Source: Bacteroidales bacterium (GTDB lineage: Bacteria; Bacteroidota; Bacteroidia; Bacteroidales; P3). From it: a DNA stretch of 64,000 nt. Position numbers and translations under genes: made by a program. The notes beneath the pieces were generated by a model, which had not been told where the DNA came from, made no database searches, and worked only from the letters and a program-made list of their open reading frames with translations. Within the stretch, counting starts at the first letter, position 1. Every line of letters starts with the position of its first letter. The stretch spans positions 62,001 to 126,000 of the forward strand of contig JAGBJI010000004.1 of the NCBI GenBank assembly GCA_017934545.1, written 5' to 3'. Shown here one piece after another: positions 43,187 to 52,128 of the stretch.

Positions 43187-45532
43187 ATGAAAAAAACGGC
43201 AATATTGATATTAGCAGTTGCACTGTCGTGTTTGCAATCCGTGAACGTTTTCCCGCAAAGAAACACCGTAATACCGCAACCTGCAGTATACAGTTTGAAA
43301 ACAGGTGAAAAACCTTTTCTTTTCAGAAGTGATAAAATAAAGATTTACATGCCCGAGGGCTGCAAAACGGCGGAGTATCTGTATGAAATCATGGACCAAA
43401 CATGCAGCAACGTCAACCCGCCGGAAGTAAGGGATGTGTTTGCCCGTCAAAACATTGACAACAGTATAATATTTATACTTACGGGGTTGAAAAATTTAGG
43501 CAAGGAGGGTTATATAATAGATGTCAACCAACGCAGAATAACCATTGAAGCCAACGAAGAGGCGGGATTTTTCTATGCCGTTCAGACTTTGATGCAGATG
43601 ATTGGTTACAATTTTGCCTTGCTTACCAACAGAAACACACCTATAAAATACGACGCAATAATCAGTACCGTAAACGCATGCCATATTGAAGATTATCCGA
43701 GGTTTAAATACAGAGGAAAACATTTGGACTGTGCAAGACATTTCTTTACTGCCGAATATATAAAAAGGTATATAGACCTTTTGGCGTTCCACAAGATAAA
43801 CACGTTTCATTGGCATCTGACCGACGACCAAGGATGGCGTATAGAAATAAAGAAATATCCGCTTTTGACCCAAAAAGGTGCTTACCGCAACGGCACTTTG
43901 ATAGGACATTATTCCGACAGAAAGGAAAGCGAACATATTTATGACACCCTACGTTACGGCGGATTCTACACGCAGGACGAGATAAAGGAAATCGTCGCCT
44001 ATGCAGCCTCACGCCACATAACCGTAATACCCGAAATAGAACTTCCGGGACACGCCCAAGCGGCGTTGAGTGCCTATCCCGAGTACTCATGCAGGATGCA
44101 ACCCATTGAAGTGTGCAAAACATGGGGCGTAATGGAAGACGTGTTTTGTTGCAAAGAAGAAACCTTTGAATTTTTGCAGGGCGTGCTTGACGAAGTGGTG
44201 CAGTTGTTCCCTTCGCAATATATACATATCGGCGGCGACGAATGCCCTACCGTACGCTGGCAGCAATGCCCGAGGTGCAAGGCAACGATGCAGGAAAAAG
44301 GATTGACGGATGTAAACCAAATTCAGAGGTATTTCACCGAACGGATTGAGAATTATCTGGCTTCAAAAAGCAGAAAAATCATAGGTTGGGACGAAATATT
44401 GGAAAAAGGTGTAAACAAAAGTGCCACCATATTGTCTTGGCAGGGCGAACAGGGCGGAATAAACGCAGCCAAACAGGGCAACGACGCCATCATGGCACCG
44501 AGTGCATATCTTTATTTCAATTTCTACCAAGGTGCAGCCGCTACCGAACCTTTGTCGTTCGGCGGTTTCACACCATTGAAAAAGACTTACCTTTACGAAC
44601 CCGTCCCTTCGGTGCTTGACAAAGAGCAAGCCAAGCACATAATAGGCATGCAGGCATGCACATGGACTGAATACATTACCGACAACGAGTTGCTTGAATA
44701 CAACGATTTGCCGCGTCTGGCAGCCATGAGCGAAAGAGCGTGGAGCAAAAAGCAGGTAAACAATTACGAAGACTTCGTCATGCGGTTGGAAAGGTTGATA
44801 CAATGCTACGAAAGAGCCGACTTAAACTATTCTTCTTCGCATTATGCCGTGCAGGTAAACAGTACAAGCAAAAAAAGCGGCATACAGATAGAACTGTCTT
44901 CCGCACTTTCGGACGGCAAAATATATTACCGTTTGGACGGAAAGACACCCGATTTGAACAGCACGGAATACAAAAAACCTTTTACCATAAAAAACGACGT
45001 TGTTCTGACCGCTTTTGCGTTTAAAGACACGCTTCACCATTCGCCCGTTCTGAAAACCGAATACCACATCAACAAAGCAACGGGACGCAAATACGAAATG
45101 AAAGACATAAATCCGCAATACAACGGCGGAGGTGCTTATCCTTTGACGGACGGAATACAAGGCAATAAAAAATCTTACGATTCGTGGGTCGGCACATTGG
45201 GCAAAGACTACGACGTAACGCTTGATTTAGAATCCGCAACGGAAATAAACCAAATCAGTATCAACTTTTTGGACGAGCAAGGCAGTTGGATATTCCTGCC
45301 CGAAGACGTACAATTTTACGTTTCCGACGACAAAAAGACATGGAAGCCGCTACCGCAGACGGTAAAATCGCAGGTAACGGACAAAGAAAACGTATTTAAT
45401 TACAGTGTTGCGTGCAAAGAAAAAGCACGGTATGTGAAAATACACGCAAAAACCATAGGCAACTGTCCGCAGCATCACCCCGGAGCGGGCTATCCGTCGC
45501 ATATGTTCGGCGACGAAATAATCATCAAATAA
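43187..45532 (+). CDS. beta-N-acetylhexosaminidase, glycoside hydrolase family 20
   Basis: A secreted GH20 exo-enzyme that removes terminal GlcNAc or GalNAc from glycans, by substrate-assisted catalysis. Of 781 residues, 1-24 form a signal peptide and ~28-165 the N-terminal GH20b beta domain. Residues ~170-520 form the catalytic barrel, with H-W-H-L-T-D-D-Q-G-W and the catalytic Asp351-Glu352 in H-I-G-G-D-E-C. The C-terminal part holds a chitobiase-type Ig region (about 545-625) and an F5/8 type C-like carbohydrate-binding domain (about 645-780). Catalytic residues are intact. No lipobox or T9SS tail is seen, so periplasmic action is likely. It is the first gene of a three-gene unit. A role in host-glycan or peptidoglycan breakdown is inference. 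Confidence 0.95.
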   Translation: MKKTAILILAVALSCLQSVNVFPQRNTVIPQPAVYSLKTGEKPFLFRSDKIKIYMPEGCKTAEYLYEIMDQTCSNVNPPEVRDVFARQNIDNSIIFILTGLKNLGKEGYIIDVNQRRITIEANEEAGFFYAVQTLMQMIGYNFALLTNRNTPIKYDAIISTVNACHIEDYPRFKYRGKHLDCARHFFTAEYIKRYIDLLAFHKINTFHWHLTDDQGWRIEIKKYPLLTQKGAYRNGTLIGHYSDRKESEHIYDTLRYGGFYTQDEIKEIVAYAASRHITVIPEIELPGHAQAALSAYPEYSCRMQPIEVCKTWGVMEDVFCCKEETFEFLQGVLDEVVQLFPSQYIHIGGDECPTVRWQQCPRCKATMQEKGLTDVNQIQRYFTERIENYLASKSRKIIGWDEILEKGVNKSATILSWQGEQGGINAAKQGNDAIMAPSAYLYFNFYQGAAATEPLSFGGFTPLKKTYLYEPVPSVLDKEQAKHIIGMQACTWTEYITDNELLEYNDLPRLAAMSERAWSKKQVNNYEDFVMRLERLIQCYERADLNYSSSHYAVQVNSTSKKSGIQIELSSALSDGKIYYRLDGKTPDLNSTEYKKPFTIKNDVVLTAFAFKDTLHHSPVLKTEYHINKATGRKYEMKDINPQYNGGGAYPLTDGIQGNKKSYDSWVGTLGKDYDVTLDLESATEINQISINFLDEQGSWIFLPEDVQFYVSDDKKTWKPLPQTVKSQVTDKENVFNYSVACKEKARYVKIHAKTIGNCPQHHPGAGYPSHMFGDEIIIK

Positions 45533-45557
45533 TCACAACGGCACAAAACTAACATAA

Positions 45558-46079
45558 ATGAACTTAAAAATAAAAAGATTTATAGTCCGTGTATTTGACA
45601 AATCTATAAAGACGGGACGTTTTTTCAGATTCATGGTCATCATGTCGGCATTGTACGGACTGTGTTTCATGCTTTTCAATGCAGGAGTATTGTTTGCCAA
45701 AAACAATATTACGTCCTACATTGCAGGAAACAATTTTCCGCAAAGTTTTTTCTTTTACAAAGAAAACCTTTTGTTCTTTGTTTCGGCCAACAGGATGTTG
45801 TATTTGATTTGCTTCATCGCAGGAATACTTATATTGTACGGTTGCCATCTGTTGTTCAGAGGTTACAAATGGGGATTGTTGTTTTACACTATAGCCAAAA
45901 TACTCCAAATAGCCGCTCCCGTATTCTTTTTGGGACACAGAATGATTGCCATTGGCGACATAATGATTATACTGCTGTTTACGGTGTATTACTATTGGTA
46001 TGCTTTTACGCACAACATTGACAAAACCGAGCGTAAATACAACCAAATAACCGATTCGGAAGATTCAACAACTGCTTAA
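45558..46079 (+). CDS. four-helix integral membrane protein of unknown function
   Basis: I do not recognise this 173-residue protein. It has about four hydrophobic helices (roughly residues 25-47, 77-99, 105-130 and 131-152) joined by short loops. A basic N-terminus (K-I-K-R-F-I-V-R) and a charged C-terminal tail are both probably cytoplasmic. It lies 25 bp after the hexosaminidase gene and 17 bp before the methyltransferase gene, in one operon. Nothing in the sequence suggests a catalytic activity. Confidence 0.7.
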   Translation: MNLKIKRFIVRVFDKSIKTGRFFRFMVIMSALYGLCFMLFNAGVLFAKNNITSYIAGNNFPQSFFFYKENLLFFVSANRMLYLICFIAGILILYGCHLLFRGYKWGLLFYTIAKILQIAAPVFFLGHRMIAIGDIMIILLFTVYYYWYAFTHNIDKTERKYNQITDSEDSTTA

Positions 46080-46096
46080 ATTCTTTTAAACGCAAA

Positions 46097-46804
46097 ATGC
46101 CGAGTTTATATCTGTTCCCTACCCTGCTTGCAGACACGGATTACAGGGAATGTCTGCCCGAAAAAAACATTGAAAAAATACTTTCATGCCGTTGTTTCAT
46201 AGTTGAAGAACTGCGGACGGCAAGAAGATTTTTAAGAAAAATAGGTTTCAGAACTTCTTTTGAGCAAACGGAGTTTTATGTTCTCAACGAACACACTACC
46301 GACACGCAAATGCAAGACTATTTACAACCCCTTGAACAAGGCAACGACATATTCCTTATGTCCGAAGCGGGACTTCCGTGCGTTGCAGACCCGGGAAGCA
46401 AGATTGTTGCCGCAGCCCAAAGAAAAGGAATAAACATTATACCCCTTGCAGGCCCGTCTTCAATATATATGTCGCTGATGGCGTCGGGCTTTAACGGGCA
46501 GAACTTTGCTTTTTTGGGCTATCTTCCCGTAAAAGAAGACGAACGCATCAGAAAAATACGGCAAACGGAAAGCCGTTGTTACAAAGAAAACCAAACCCAA
46601 ATATTCATTGAAGCACCGTACCGCAACGACAAATTGCTTCAAACCCTGTTAAACACATTGCAAAACGACACTCTGCTGTGCATAGCCTCGGACATAACGG
46701 CCGAAAACCAAAGCATACAGACCCGCAGCGTTGCACGGTGGAAGCAAATCCCGAACCTGACAATCGGAAAACGCAATACCATATTCTTAATATATAAACC
46801 ATAA
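46097..46804 (+). CDS. RsmI-like SAM-dependent methyltransferase (TP-methylase fold)
   Basis: A 235-residue tetrapyrrole-methylase-fold enzyme. Visible family features are L-Y-L-F-P-T-L-L at the start, a conserved S-E-A-G-L-P-C-V-A-D-P-G segment near residue 90 (SAM-binding loop), P-L-A-G-P-S-S near 120, and F-I-E-A-P-Y-R-N near 170. These match RsmI, which 2'-O-methylates C1402 of 16S rRNA. However, the N-terminus and C-terminus differ from canonical RsmI. Bacteroidetes carry a second, shorter RsmI-like protein annotated only as a SAM-dependent methyltransferase, and this probably belongs to that group. The target is therefore uncertain. It is the last gene of the hexosaminidase operon. Confidence 0.85.
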   Translation: MPSLYLFPTLLADTDYRECLPEKNIEKILSCRCFIVEELRTARRFLRKIGFRTSFEQTEFYVLNEHTTDTQMQDYLQPLEQGNDIFLMSEAGLPCVADPGSKIVAAAQRKGINIIPLAGPSSIYMSLMASGFNGQNFAFLGYLPVKEDERIRKIRQTESRCYKENQTQIFIEAPYRNDKLLQTLLNTLQNDTLLCIASDITAENQSIQTRSVARWKQIPNLTIGKRNTIFLIYKP

Positions 46805-46841
46805 CTGCCTTTTAATTGTTTACCGCAGCCGAAAGCCGAAA

Positions 46842-46997
46842 GGTTTTTGCCCCTTGCGAAAACAATTTCAAAAAAAATAGGTTTTTTCATGCAAAAAATC
46901 TATTTTTTTGAGGCAAAAAATGTGATTTTTTCAAGATTACTTTCGCAAGGGGCAAAAACCAAAACGCAAAGGGCAAAATTTTTATGCGAAAGGGCGG
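46842..46997. repeat. 22-bp-period A-tract/T-tract array, class B (cores TAGG, TCTA, TGTGA), inverted relative to 3.4 kb
   Basis: Three A-core-T units have cores at 46878-46881, 46899-46902 and 46921-46925 (period 21-22). A perfect 20-bp inverted repeat (46842-46861 and 46941-46960, containing GCCCCTTGCG) encloses them, the longest arms of the family. The complement of the core order, TCACA-TAGA-CCTA, matches the element at 3.4 kb, and the right flank with AACGCAAAGGGC repeats matches the left flank there. TCTA still pairs with TAGG by a G-U pair in RNA. It separates the methyltransferase gene from the rimP promoter; the rest of this 397-bp gap holds a possible AAAGGGC/GCCCTTT hairpin (46989-47014). 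Confidence 0.85.
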
Positions 46998-47114
46998 CAA
47001 TTTTTCAGCCCTTTTCTGCTTTTCAATCACATTTTACCGTCTTTAATACCGCAAGCAAAAACATGAAATGAAAATATTTTTTCGTCAGTGTGTAAAAAAA
47101 TATCTTTATTTTCA

Positions 47115-47144
47115 TTGTCAATTAAAAAGATTGTACTATCTTTG
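47115..47144 (+). promoter_or_regulatory. promoter of rimP-nusA-infB
   Basis: TTG at 47115-47117, 19 bp, then TATCTTTG at 47137-47144. The leader to ATG 47202 is about 50 nt and includes a GGTAAGGGGGACGG stretch. Confidence 0.78.
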
Positions 47145-47201
47145 CAAACGGAATGGTAAGGGGGACGGGGCGGTTCCCCTTATTTCGTAACAATATATTA
47201 T

Positions 47202-47630
47202 ATGACAGACAGTAAACTGATAGAACAAATAGTAAACACTTACACTCAAGGCAAGGAATTGTTTTTGGTCAGCGTCAAAGTGACCAAAAGCAATGTCATA
47301 ACCGTAACCGTTGACGGTGACAAGGGCGTGGTAATTGACGATTGCATACTTTTGTCCAAGTATATTGAAAGTCAATTGGACAGGGACAAAGAAGACTTTG
47401 AATTGACGGTGACTTCGTTCGGTTTGGGCGAATATTTCACCATGCAACGCCAATACTTAAAGAACGTAGGTCAGCAATTGGAAGTAGTACTTACAGACGG
47501 CACCAAAATCAACGGCAAATTGGAAAAGGCTGAAAACGGAAAACTGTACCTGTCAACGAAAAAACAAAAAGATTTAACCCCGATAGACTTTTCTTTGGTT
47601 GAGAAAAGCCGCGTGGTGATACAATTTTAA
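47202..47630 (+). CDS. rimP: ribosome maturation factor RimP
   Basis: RimP assists maturation of the 30S ribosomal subunit. The 142-residue protein has the two expected domains: an N-terminal alpha/beta domain (about 1-75, with V-V-I-D-D-C) and a C-terminal SH3-like beta barrel (about 80-142, with L-T-D-G-T-K-I-N-G-K-L and I-D-F-S-L-V-E-K-S). Slightly shorter than the E. coli protein, as is usual in Bacteroidetes. It is followed 36 bp later by nusA, giving the classical rimP-nusA-infB operon. Confidence 0.94.
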   Translation: MTDSKLIEQIVNTYTQGKELFLVSVKVTKSNVITVTVDGDKGVVIDDCILLSKYIESQLDRDKEDFELTVTSFGLGEYFTMQRQYLKNVGQQLEVVLTDGTKINGKLEKAENGKLYLSTKKQKDLTPIDFSLVEKSRVVIQF

Positions 47631-47666
47631 AGAAAAGAAAGTAACATTATATATAATAATTCTTGT

Positions 47667-48950
47667 ATGGAAAAAATAAGTTTAATTGATTCGTTTTCCG
47701 AATTCAAAGAACTCAAAGGAATTGATACCGAGATATTGATGCGTATTTTGGAAGATGTTTTACGCGGATTGCTTACTAAAAAATACGGAACAGACAGAAA
47801 CTTTGACATTATAGTCAATCCCGATAAAGGAGATTTGGAGATTTGGAGGTCAAGAACCATAGTAAACGACGAAGAACTTACCGACCCTAATGCAGAGGTG
47901 GCTTTGAGCGAAGCAATCAAGTCCGAACCCGATTTTGAAGCAGGTGACGAATTCGCAGAAGAAATTCGCCTTGAACATTTCGGCCGCCGTGACATCTTGG
48001 CAATACGCCAAAACCTTATCGGAAAGATACAAGATTATGAAAGGGCTAATGTTTACACCAAATACAAAGAGAAAGTAGGCCAAATAGTTATATGTGAGGT
48101 TTATCAGGTATGGAAACGTGAGATAATGGTTAAAGACGAAGACGGCATAGAACTTACGTTGCCTAAAACCGAACAAATACCGGGCGATTTCTTCCATAAA
48201 GGCGACACCGTCAAAGCGGTGGTTTTGAAAGTTGACATGAAAAACGGTATTCCTAATATCATCATCTCAAGGGTTTCGCCGATATTACTTGAGCGTTTGT
48301 TTGAGTTGGAAGTGCCTGAAATATTTGACGGACTTATCACAATCAAAAACGCAGTACGCCAACCGGGCGAAAGAGCCAAGATAGCAGTTGAAAGTTATGA
48401 CGACCGTATAGACCCTGTCGGTGCATGCGTGGGTATGAAAGGTGCGCGTATACACGGAATAGTACGGGAATTGAAAAACGAAAACATAGATGTTATTGCT
48501 TACACGCCTAACATTGATTTATACATATCCAGAGCATTGGCTCCTGCCAAAGTAATATCGGTCAACGTGAACGAAGAAACAAAGAAAGCCGATGTATTTA
48601 TGAAATCAGACCAAGTATCGCTTGCCATAGGCAAGGGAGGTTACAACATAAAACTTGCAGGCAAACTTACGGGCTATGACATTGACGTTTACCGTGACAG
48701 CGATATGAAATACGAAGACGACGTTGACTTGCAGGATTTCTCCGACGAGATAGACCAGTGGATTATAGACATGCTTAAAGGCATTGGATGCGACACTGCC
48801 AAAGATGTTTTGTCCATAAGCAAGGAAGACCTTGAGAAACGTACCGATTTGGAAACCGAAACAATAGACCATGTTATAGAAGTATTGAAATCGGAATTTG
48901 ACGAAGACTTTGACGCACAGGAGCAAGAGGAAGAGGAAACGGACGAATAA
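47667..48950 (+). CDS. nusA: transcription termination/antitermination factor NusA
   Basis: NusA binds RNA polymerase and nascent RNA to control pausing, termination and antitermination. In 427 residues the order is an N-terminal RNAP-binding domain (about 1-125), S1 (about 130-200, with G-Q-I-V-I-C-E-V), KH1 and KH2 (about 210-350, with V-G-A-C-V-G-M-K-G-A-R-I and L-A-I-G-K-G-G-Y-N-I), and a helix-hairpin-helix-like acidic C-terminus (about 365-427) ending in a run of Glu and Asp. It lacks the two long acidic repeats of the E. coli protein. It lies between rimP and infB. Confidence 0.95.
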   Translation: MEKISLIDSFSEFKELKGIDTEILMRILEDVLRGLLTKKYGTDRNFDIIVNPDKGDLEIWRSRTIVNDEELTDPNAEVALSEAIKSEPDFEAGDEFAEEIRLEHFGRRDILAIRQNLIGKIQDYERANVYTKYKEKVGQIVICEVYQVWKREIMVKDEDGIELTLPKTEQIPGDFFHKGDTVKAVVLKVDMKNGIPNIIISRVSPILLERLFELEVPEIFDGLITIKNAVRQPGERAKIAVESYDDRIDPVGACVGMKGARIHGIVRELKNENIDVIAYTPNIDLYISRALAPAKVISVNVNEETKKADVFMKSDQVSLAIGKGGYNIKLAGKLTGYDIDVYRDSDMKYEDDVDLQDFSDEIDQWIIDMLKGIGCDTAKDVLSISKEDLEKRTDLETETIDHVIEVLKSEFDEDFDAQEQEEEETDE

Positions 48951-49003
48951 ATCTCCGAAACGGAATTTTAACTGAATAATTAACATAAATAAGGAGTAAC
49001 ATA

Positions 49004-51985
49004 ATGCCAGAAGGAAAGAAGTCAATAAGGTTAAAACAGGCTGCAACCGAATTCAACGTCGGTATTGCAACCATCATTGAGTTCCTTAACAAGAAAGGAA
49101 AGAAGATAGAGAGTAATCCGAACACTAAGTTGGACAGTGAAATCTTTGAGCTTTTATCGGCCGAATTCCAAAGCGAAAGGCAGAAAAAAGACAAGGCAGA
49201 CCGTCTGCAAATTTCCATCAGCAAAAAAACGGAACAAAAAGAAATAGTGGCACAGGAAAAACATCCGAAACTATCGTCTTCGGGTGTAATCGAAGAAAAT
49301 TCGGGTGACATTATTATTAAATCAAATACCATTGACTTCAAAAAACAAAAACAGGCAAAACAATCCGTATCCGCTAAAACGGAAACTCCTTCTGATTCAG
49401 AAAAACAACCTTCCGACACTGCCGTAAACACGGACAAATCGCCCGTAATCAACAGCGAAAACTCCGAAGTAATAAAACTCGGCGAGCAACAAATAAATAT
49501 TTTAGGCAAAATAGATTTGGATTCTCTTAATACCAAGACCAAACCTGACAAAAAGGCAAAGGAGAAAAAAGAAGACAAGTCTTCGGCCGATAAAAAGAAA
49601 GAATCTTCCAAGAAAAAGGAAAAAGAAACTTCCAAAAAGAATGATAAAAAAGAAAAGACCAAACAACCGCAAAAAGCGGAAAGCAAAAAAACTTCCGAAA
49701 CCGAACAAAAAGAAATTGCAGTAACTGTTTCCGAAGAAAAAATTACTGAAACCACTTCTGCAGAAGTTGTTAAAACGGAAGAAAAGAAAGATAATTTCAT
49801 TCAGACTACGTATGTTAAACTTTCAGGTCCTAAACTTACGGGAGAGAAAGTTGACTTATCCGTCTTTGAAAGCAGCGATAAAAAGAAAGAAAACTCAAAA
49901 GACGCAGGTGTAAAGGCAGATACCGAAACCAGAAAGAAACGTAAACGTATCAAAACTGCATCCGCAACTCCTATAAACAAAGAAAGCAAACCGCAGGTCG
50001 CAGTTAAAGACACGGCAAAGAAGGATTCGCTAAAGAAAAAAGAGAAAAAGAGAGATAAAAGAAAGAAAATAGAGATAGATTCTACCGAAATAGAAAAGCA
50101 AATAAAGGAAACGCTTGCACGTCTTTCTCCAATGGGCAAGAGCAAAACCTCAAAACACAGAAGGGAAAAGCGTCAGGAGATAGCGGAACATCACCAACAG
50201 GAACTTCTTGCAGAACAAGAACAGAAAAATATTCTGAAAGTAACCGAATTTGTTACCGCCAACGAGTTGGCAACTATGATGAACGTACCTGTAACCAAGA
50301 TTATAGCGTCTTGTATGCAGTTAGGAATGTTCGTTTCCATAAACCAGCGTTTGGATGCCGAAGCTTTGCAACTTATTGCCGACGAATTCGGATACAAAAT
50401 AGAATTTGTTTCGGCCGAAGTTGTCAACGCATTGGAAACGGAAGAGGAAGCGGAAGAAGAAACGGACTTGGTACCGCGTTCGCCTATAGTAACGGTGATG
50501 GGACATGTTGACCACGGAAAAACATCTCTGTTGGATTACATACGCAAAACCAATGTCATTGCAGGTGAAGCAGGAGGTATAACCCAGCATATAGGAGCTT
50601 ACGAAGTATCTTTGCAAGACGGCAAAAAGATTACTTTCCTTGACACACCGGGACATGAAGCTTTCACGGCTATGCGTGCAAGAGGAGCCAAAATGACCGA
50701 CATTGCAATCATCGTAGTTGCATGCGACGACAAGATAATGCCGCAAACCGTTGAAGCAATCAACCATGCACAAGCGGCAGGCGTCCCTATAATCTTTGCA
50801 CTTAACAAAATAGACAAACCGGGTGCTGACCCTGAAAGAATCAAAGGTGAATTGGCTAACATGAATCTGTTGGTAGAAGATTGGGGAGGCAAAATACAGT
50901 CGCAGGAAATAAGTGCAAAACAAGGAACCAACGTAGACATGCTTTTGGAAAAGGTTTTGCTTGAAGCGGAAATGTTAGACTTGAAAGGCAATCCGAACAA
51001 AAGAGCCAAAGGTACGGTGATAGAATCTTCGTTGGACAAAGGACGCGGATATGTTGCCAAGATATTGGTACAGGACGGAACCATTAAACAGGGCGATTTC
51101 GTACTTGCAGGTGCTACATACGGAAGAGTGAAAGCCATGTACAACGAACGCAACCAATTGATGAAGACCGCAGGACCGTCTGCTCCCGTTTTGCTTCTGG
51201 GACTTAACGGTGCACCGCAGGCAGGCGACACTTTCAACGTGGTTCACAACGAAAAAGACGCAAAAGACCTTGCAAATAAACGTTTGCAATTGCAAAGGGA
51301 ACAAGGCTTAAGGACACAAAAACATATAACCCTTGACGAAATAGGAAGACGTATTGCCATCGGAGATTTCAAACAATTGGATTTGATAATCAAAGCTGAC
51401 GTTGACGGTTCGGTTGAAGCATTGGCTGACTCATTGTTGAAACTTTCTACGCCGGAAGTTCAGGTAAACGTAATCCACAAATCCGTAGGTCAGATTACGG
51501 AAAACGACGTTTTGCTTGCCACTGCGTCAAATGCCATCATCATAGGTTTCCAAGTACGTCCGTCATTGGCTGCAAGAAAACTTGCGGAACAGGAAGAAAT
51601 AGACATAAGGTTGTACTCTATCATCTACGACGCTATCAACGAATTGAAAGATGCAATAGAGGGTATGCTTTCTCCCGAAATCAAGGAAAAGGTTGTGGCA
51701 AACCTTGAAATCAAAGAAACATTCAAAATCTCCAAAGTCGGAACCATTGCCGGTTGTATGTGTACGGACGGAAAAATTAACAAAAACACTAAAGTCCGCG
51801 TCATAAGGGACGGTATTGTAGTGTACTCTGGCAAACTTGCATCGTTGAAACGTTTCAAAGACGAAGTCAAAGAAGTGGTCAGCGGTCAGGACTGCGGATT
51901 GAATATTGAGAACTTCAACGACATAAAAGTCGGAGATATAATAGAAGGATACGAAGAAATAGAGATAAAACGTACCTTGAAATAA
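49004..51985 (+). CDS. infB: translation initiation factor IF-2
   Basis: IF-2 is the GTPase that brings fMet-tRNA to the 30S subunit and promotes subunit joining. Of 993 residues, the first ~50 form an N-terminal domain ([14 protein letters not shown]). Residues ~60-400 are a long, low-complexity Lys/Glu/Ser-rich linker. A second IF2-N domain follows (about 405-470), then the GTPase with G1 GHVDHGKT at 500-507, G3 D-T-P-G-H-E and G4 N-K-I-D-K-P. Domain II ([11 protein letters not shown]) and the fMet-tRNA-binding C-terminus complete it. All GTPase motifs are intact. It ends the operon, 32 bp before tRNA-Arg. Confidence 0.97.
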   Translation: MPEGKKSIRLKQAATEFNVGIATIIEFLNKKGKKIESNPNTKLDSEIFELLSAEFQSERQKKDKADRLQISISKKTEQKEIVAQEKHPKLSSSGVIEENSGDIIIKSNTIDFKKQKQAKQSVSAKTETPSDSEKQPSDTAVNTDKSPVINSENSEVIKLGEQQINILGKIDLDSLNTKTKPDKKAKEKKEDKSSADKKKESSKKKEKETSKKNDKKEKTKQPQKAESKKTSETEQKEIAVTVSEEKITETTSAEVVKTEEKKDNFIQTTYVKLSGPKLTGEKVDLSVFESSDKKKENSKDAGVKADTETRKKRKRIKTASATPINKESKPQVAVKDTAKKDSLKKKEKKRDKRKKIEIDSTEIEKQIKETLARLSPMGKSKTSKHRREKRQEIAEHHQQELLAEQEQKNILKVTEFVTANELATMMNVPVTKIIASCMQLGMFVSINQRLDAEALQLIADEFGYKIEFVSAEVVNALETEEEAEEETDLVPRSPIVTVMGHVDHGKTSLLDYIRKTNVIAGEAGGITQHIGAYEVSLQDGKKITFLDTPGHEAFTAMRARGAKMTDIAIIVVACDDKIMPQTVEAINHAQAAGVPIIFALNKIDKPGADPERIKGELANMNLLVEDWGGKIQSQEISAKQGTNVDMLLEKVLLEAEMLDLKGNPNKRAKGTVIESSLDKGRGYVAKILVQDGTIKQGDFVLAGATYGRVKAMYNERNQLMKTAGPSAPVLLLGLNGAPQAGDTFNVVHNEKDAKDLANKRLQLQREQGLRTQKHITLDEIGRRIAIGDFKQLDLIIKADVDGSVEALADSLLKLSTPEVQVNVIHKSVGQITENDVLLATASNAIIIGFQVRPSLAARKLAEQEEIDIRLYSIIYDAINELKDAIEGMLSPEIKEKVVANLEIKETFKISKVGTIAGCMCTDGKINKNTKVRVIRDGIVVYSGKLASLKRFKDEVKEVVSGQDCGLNIENFNDIKVGDIIEGYEEIEIKRTLK

Positions 51986-51989
51986 AACA

Positions 51990-52014
51990 TTTTCCGTGCT
52001 TTAAGCACGGAAAA
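51990..52014 (+). terminator. hairpin between infB and tRNA-Arg
   Basis: TTTTCCGTGC pairs with GCACGGAAAA around a 5-nt loop, immediately before the tRNA. No U-run follows, so it may be a processing or weak termination signal rather than a strong terminator. Confidence 0.5.
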
Positions 52015-52017
52015 CAC

Positions 52018-52089
52018 GGCCTCTTAGTTCAACGGATAGAACGGAAGTTTCCTAAACTTTAAATGAGGGTTCGATTCCCCCAGGGGCTA
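52018..52089 (+). tRNA. tRNA-Arg, anticodon CCT
   Basis: The cloverleaf folds by hand. The 7-bp acceptor (GGCCTCT with AGGGGCT, two G-U pairs) is followed by a D-arm GTTC/GAAC, an anticodon arm GAAGT/ACTTT with loop TTCCTAA (anticodon CCT, reading AGG), a short variable loop, and a T-arm with TTCGATT and one A-C mismatch. The discriminator is A at 52089. CCA is not encoded. It starts 4 bp after the hairpin downstream of infB. Confidence 0.93.
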
Positions 52090-52128
52090 CAAAGAAAATA
52101 AAGTTTTAACATCTTAAAACTACATGTT

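Noticed and set aside
46989..47014. AAAGGGC/GCCCTTT hairpin as a separate terminator of the methyltransferase operon
   Set aside because: It overlaps the flank of the class B repeat and lacks a clean T-run; noted only in that entry.
48874..49800. 308-codon open frame opposite the infB linker
   Set aside because: The Ser/Phe-rich product is the antisense of the Lys/Glu-rich linker, and no motif or promoter supports it.
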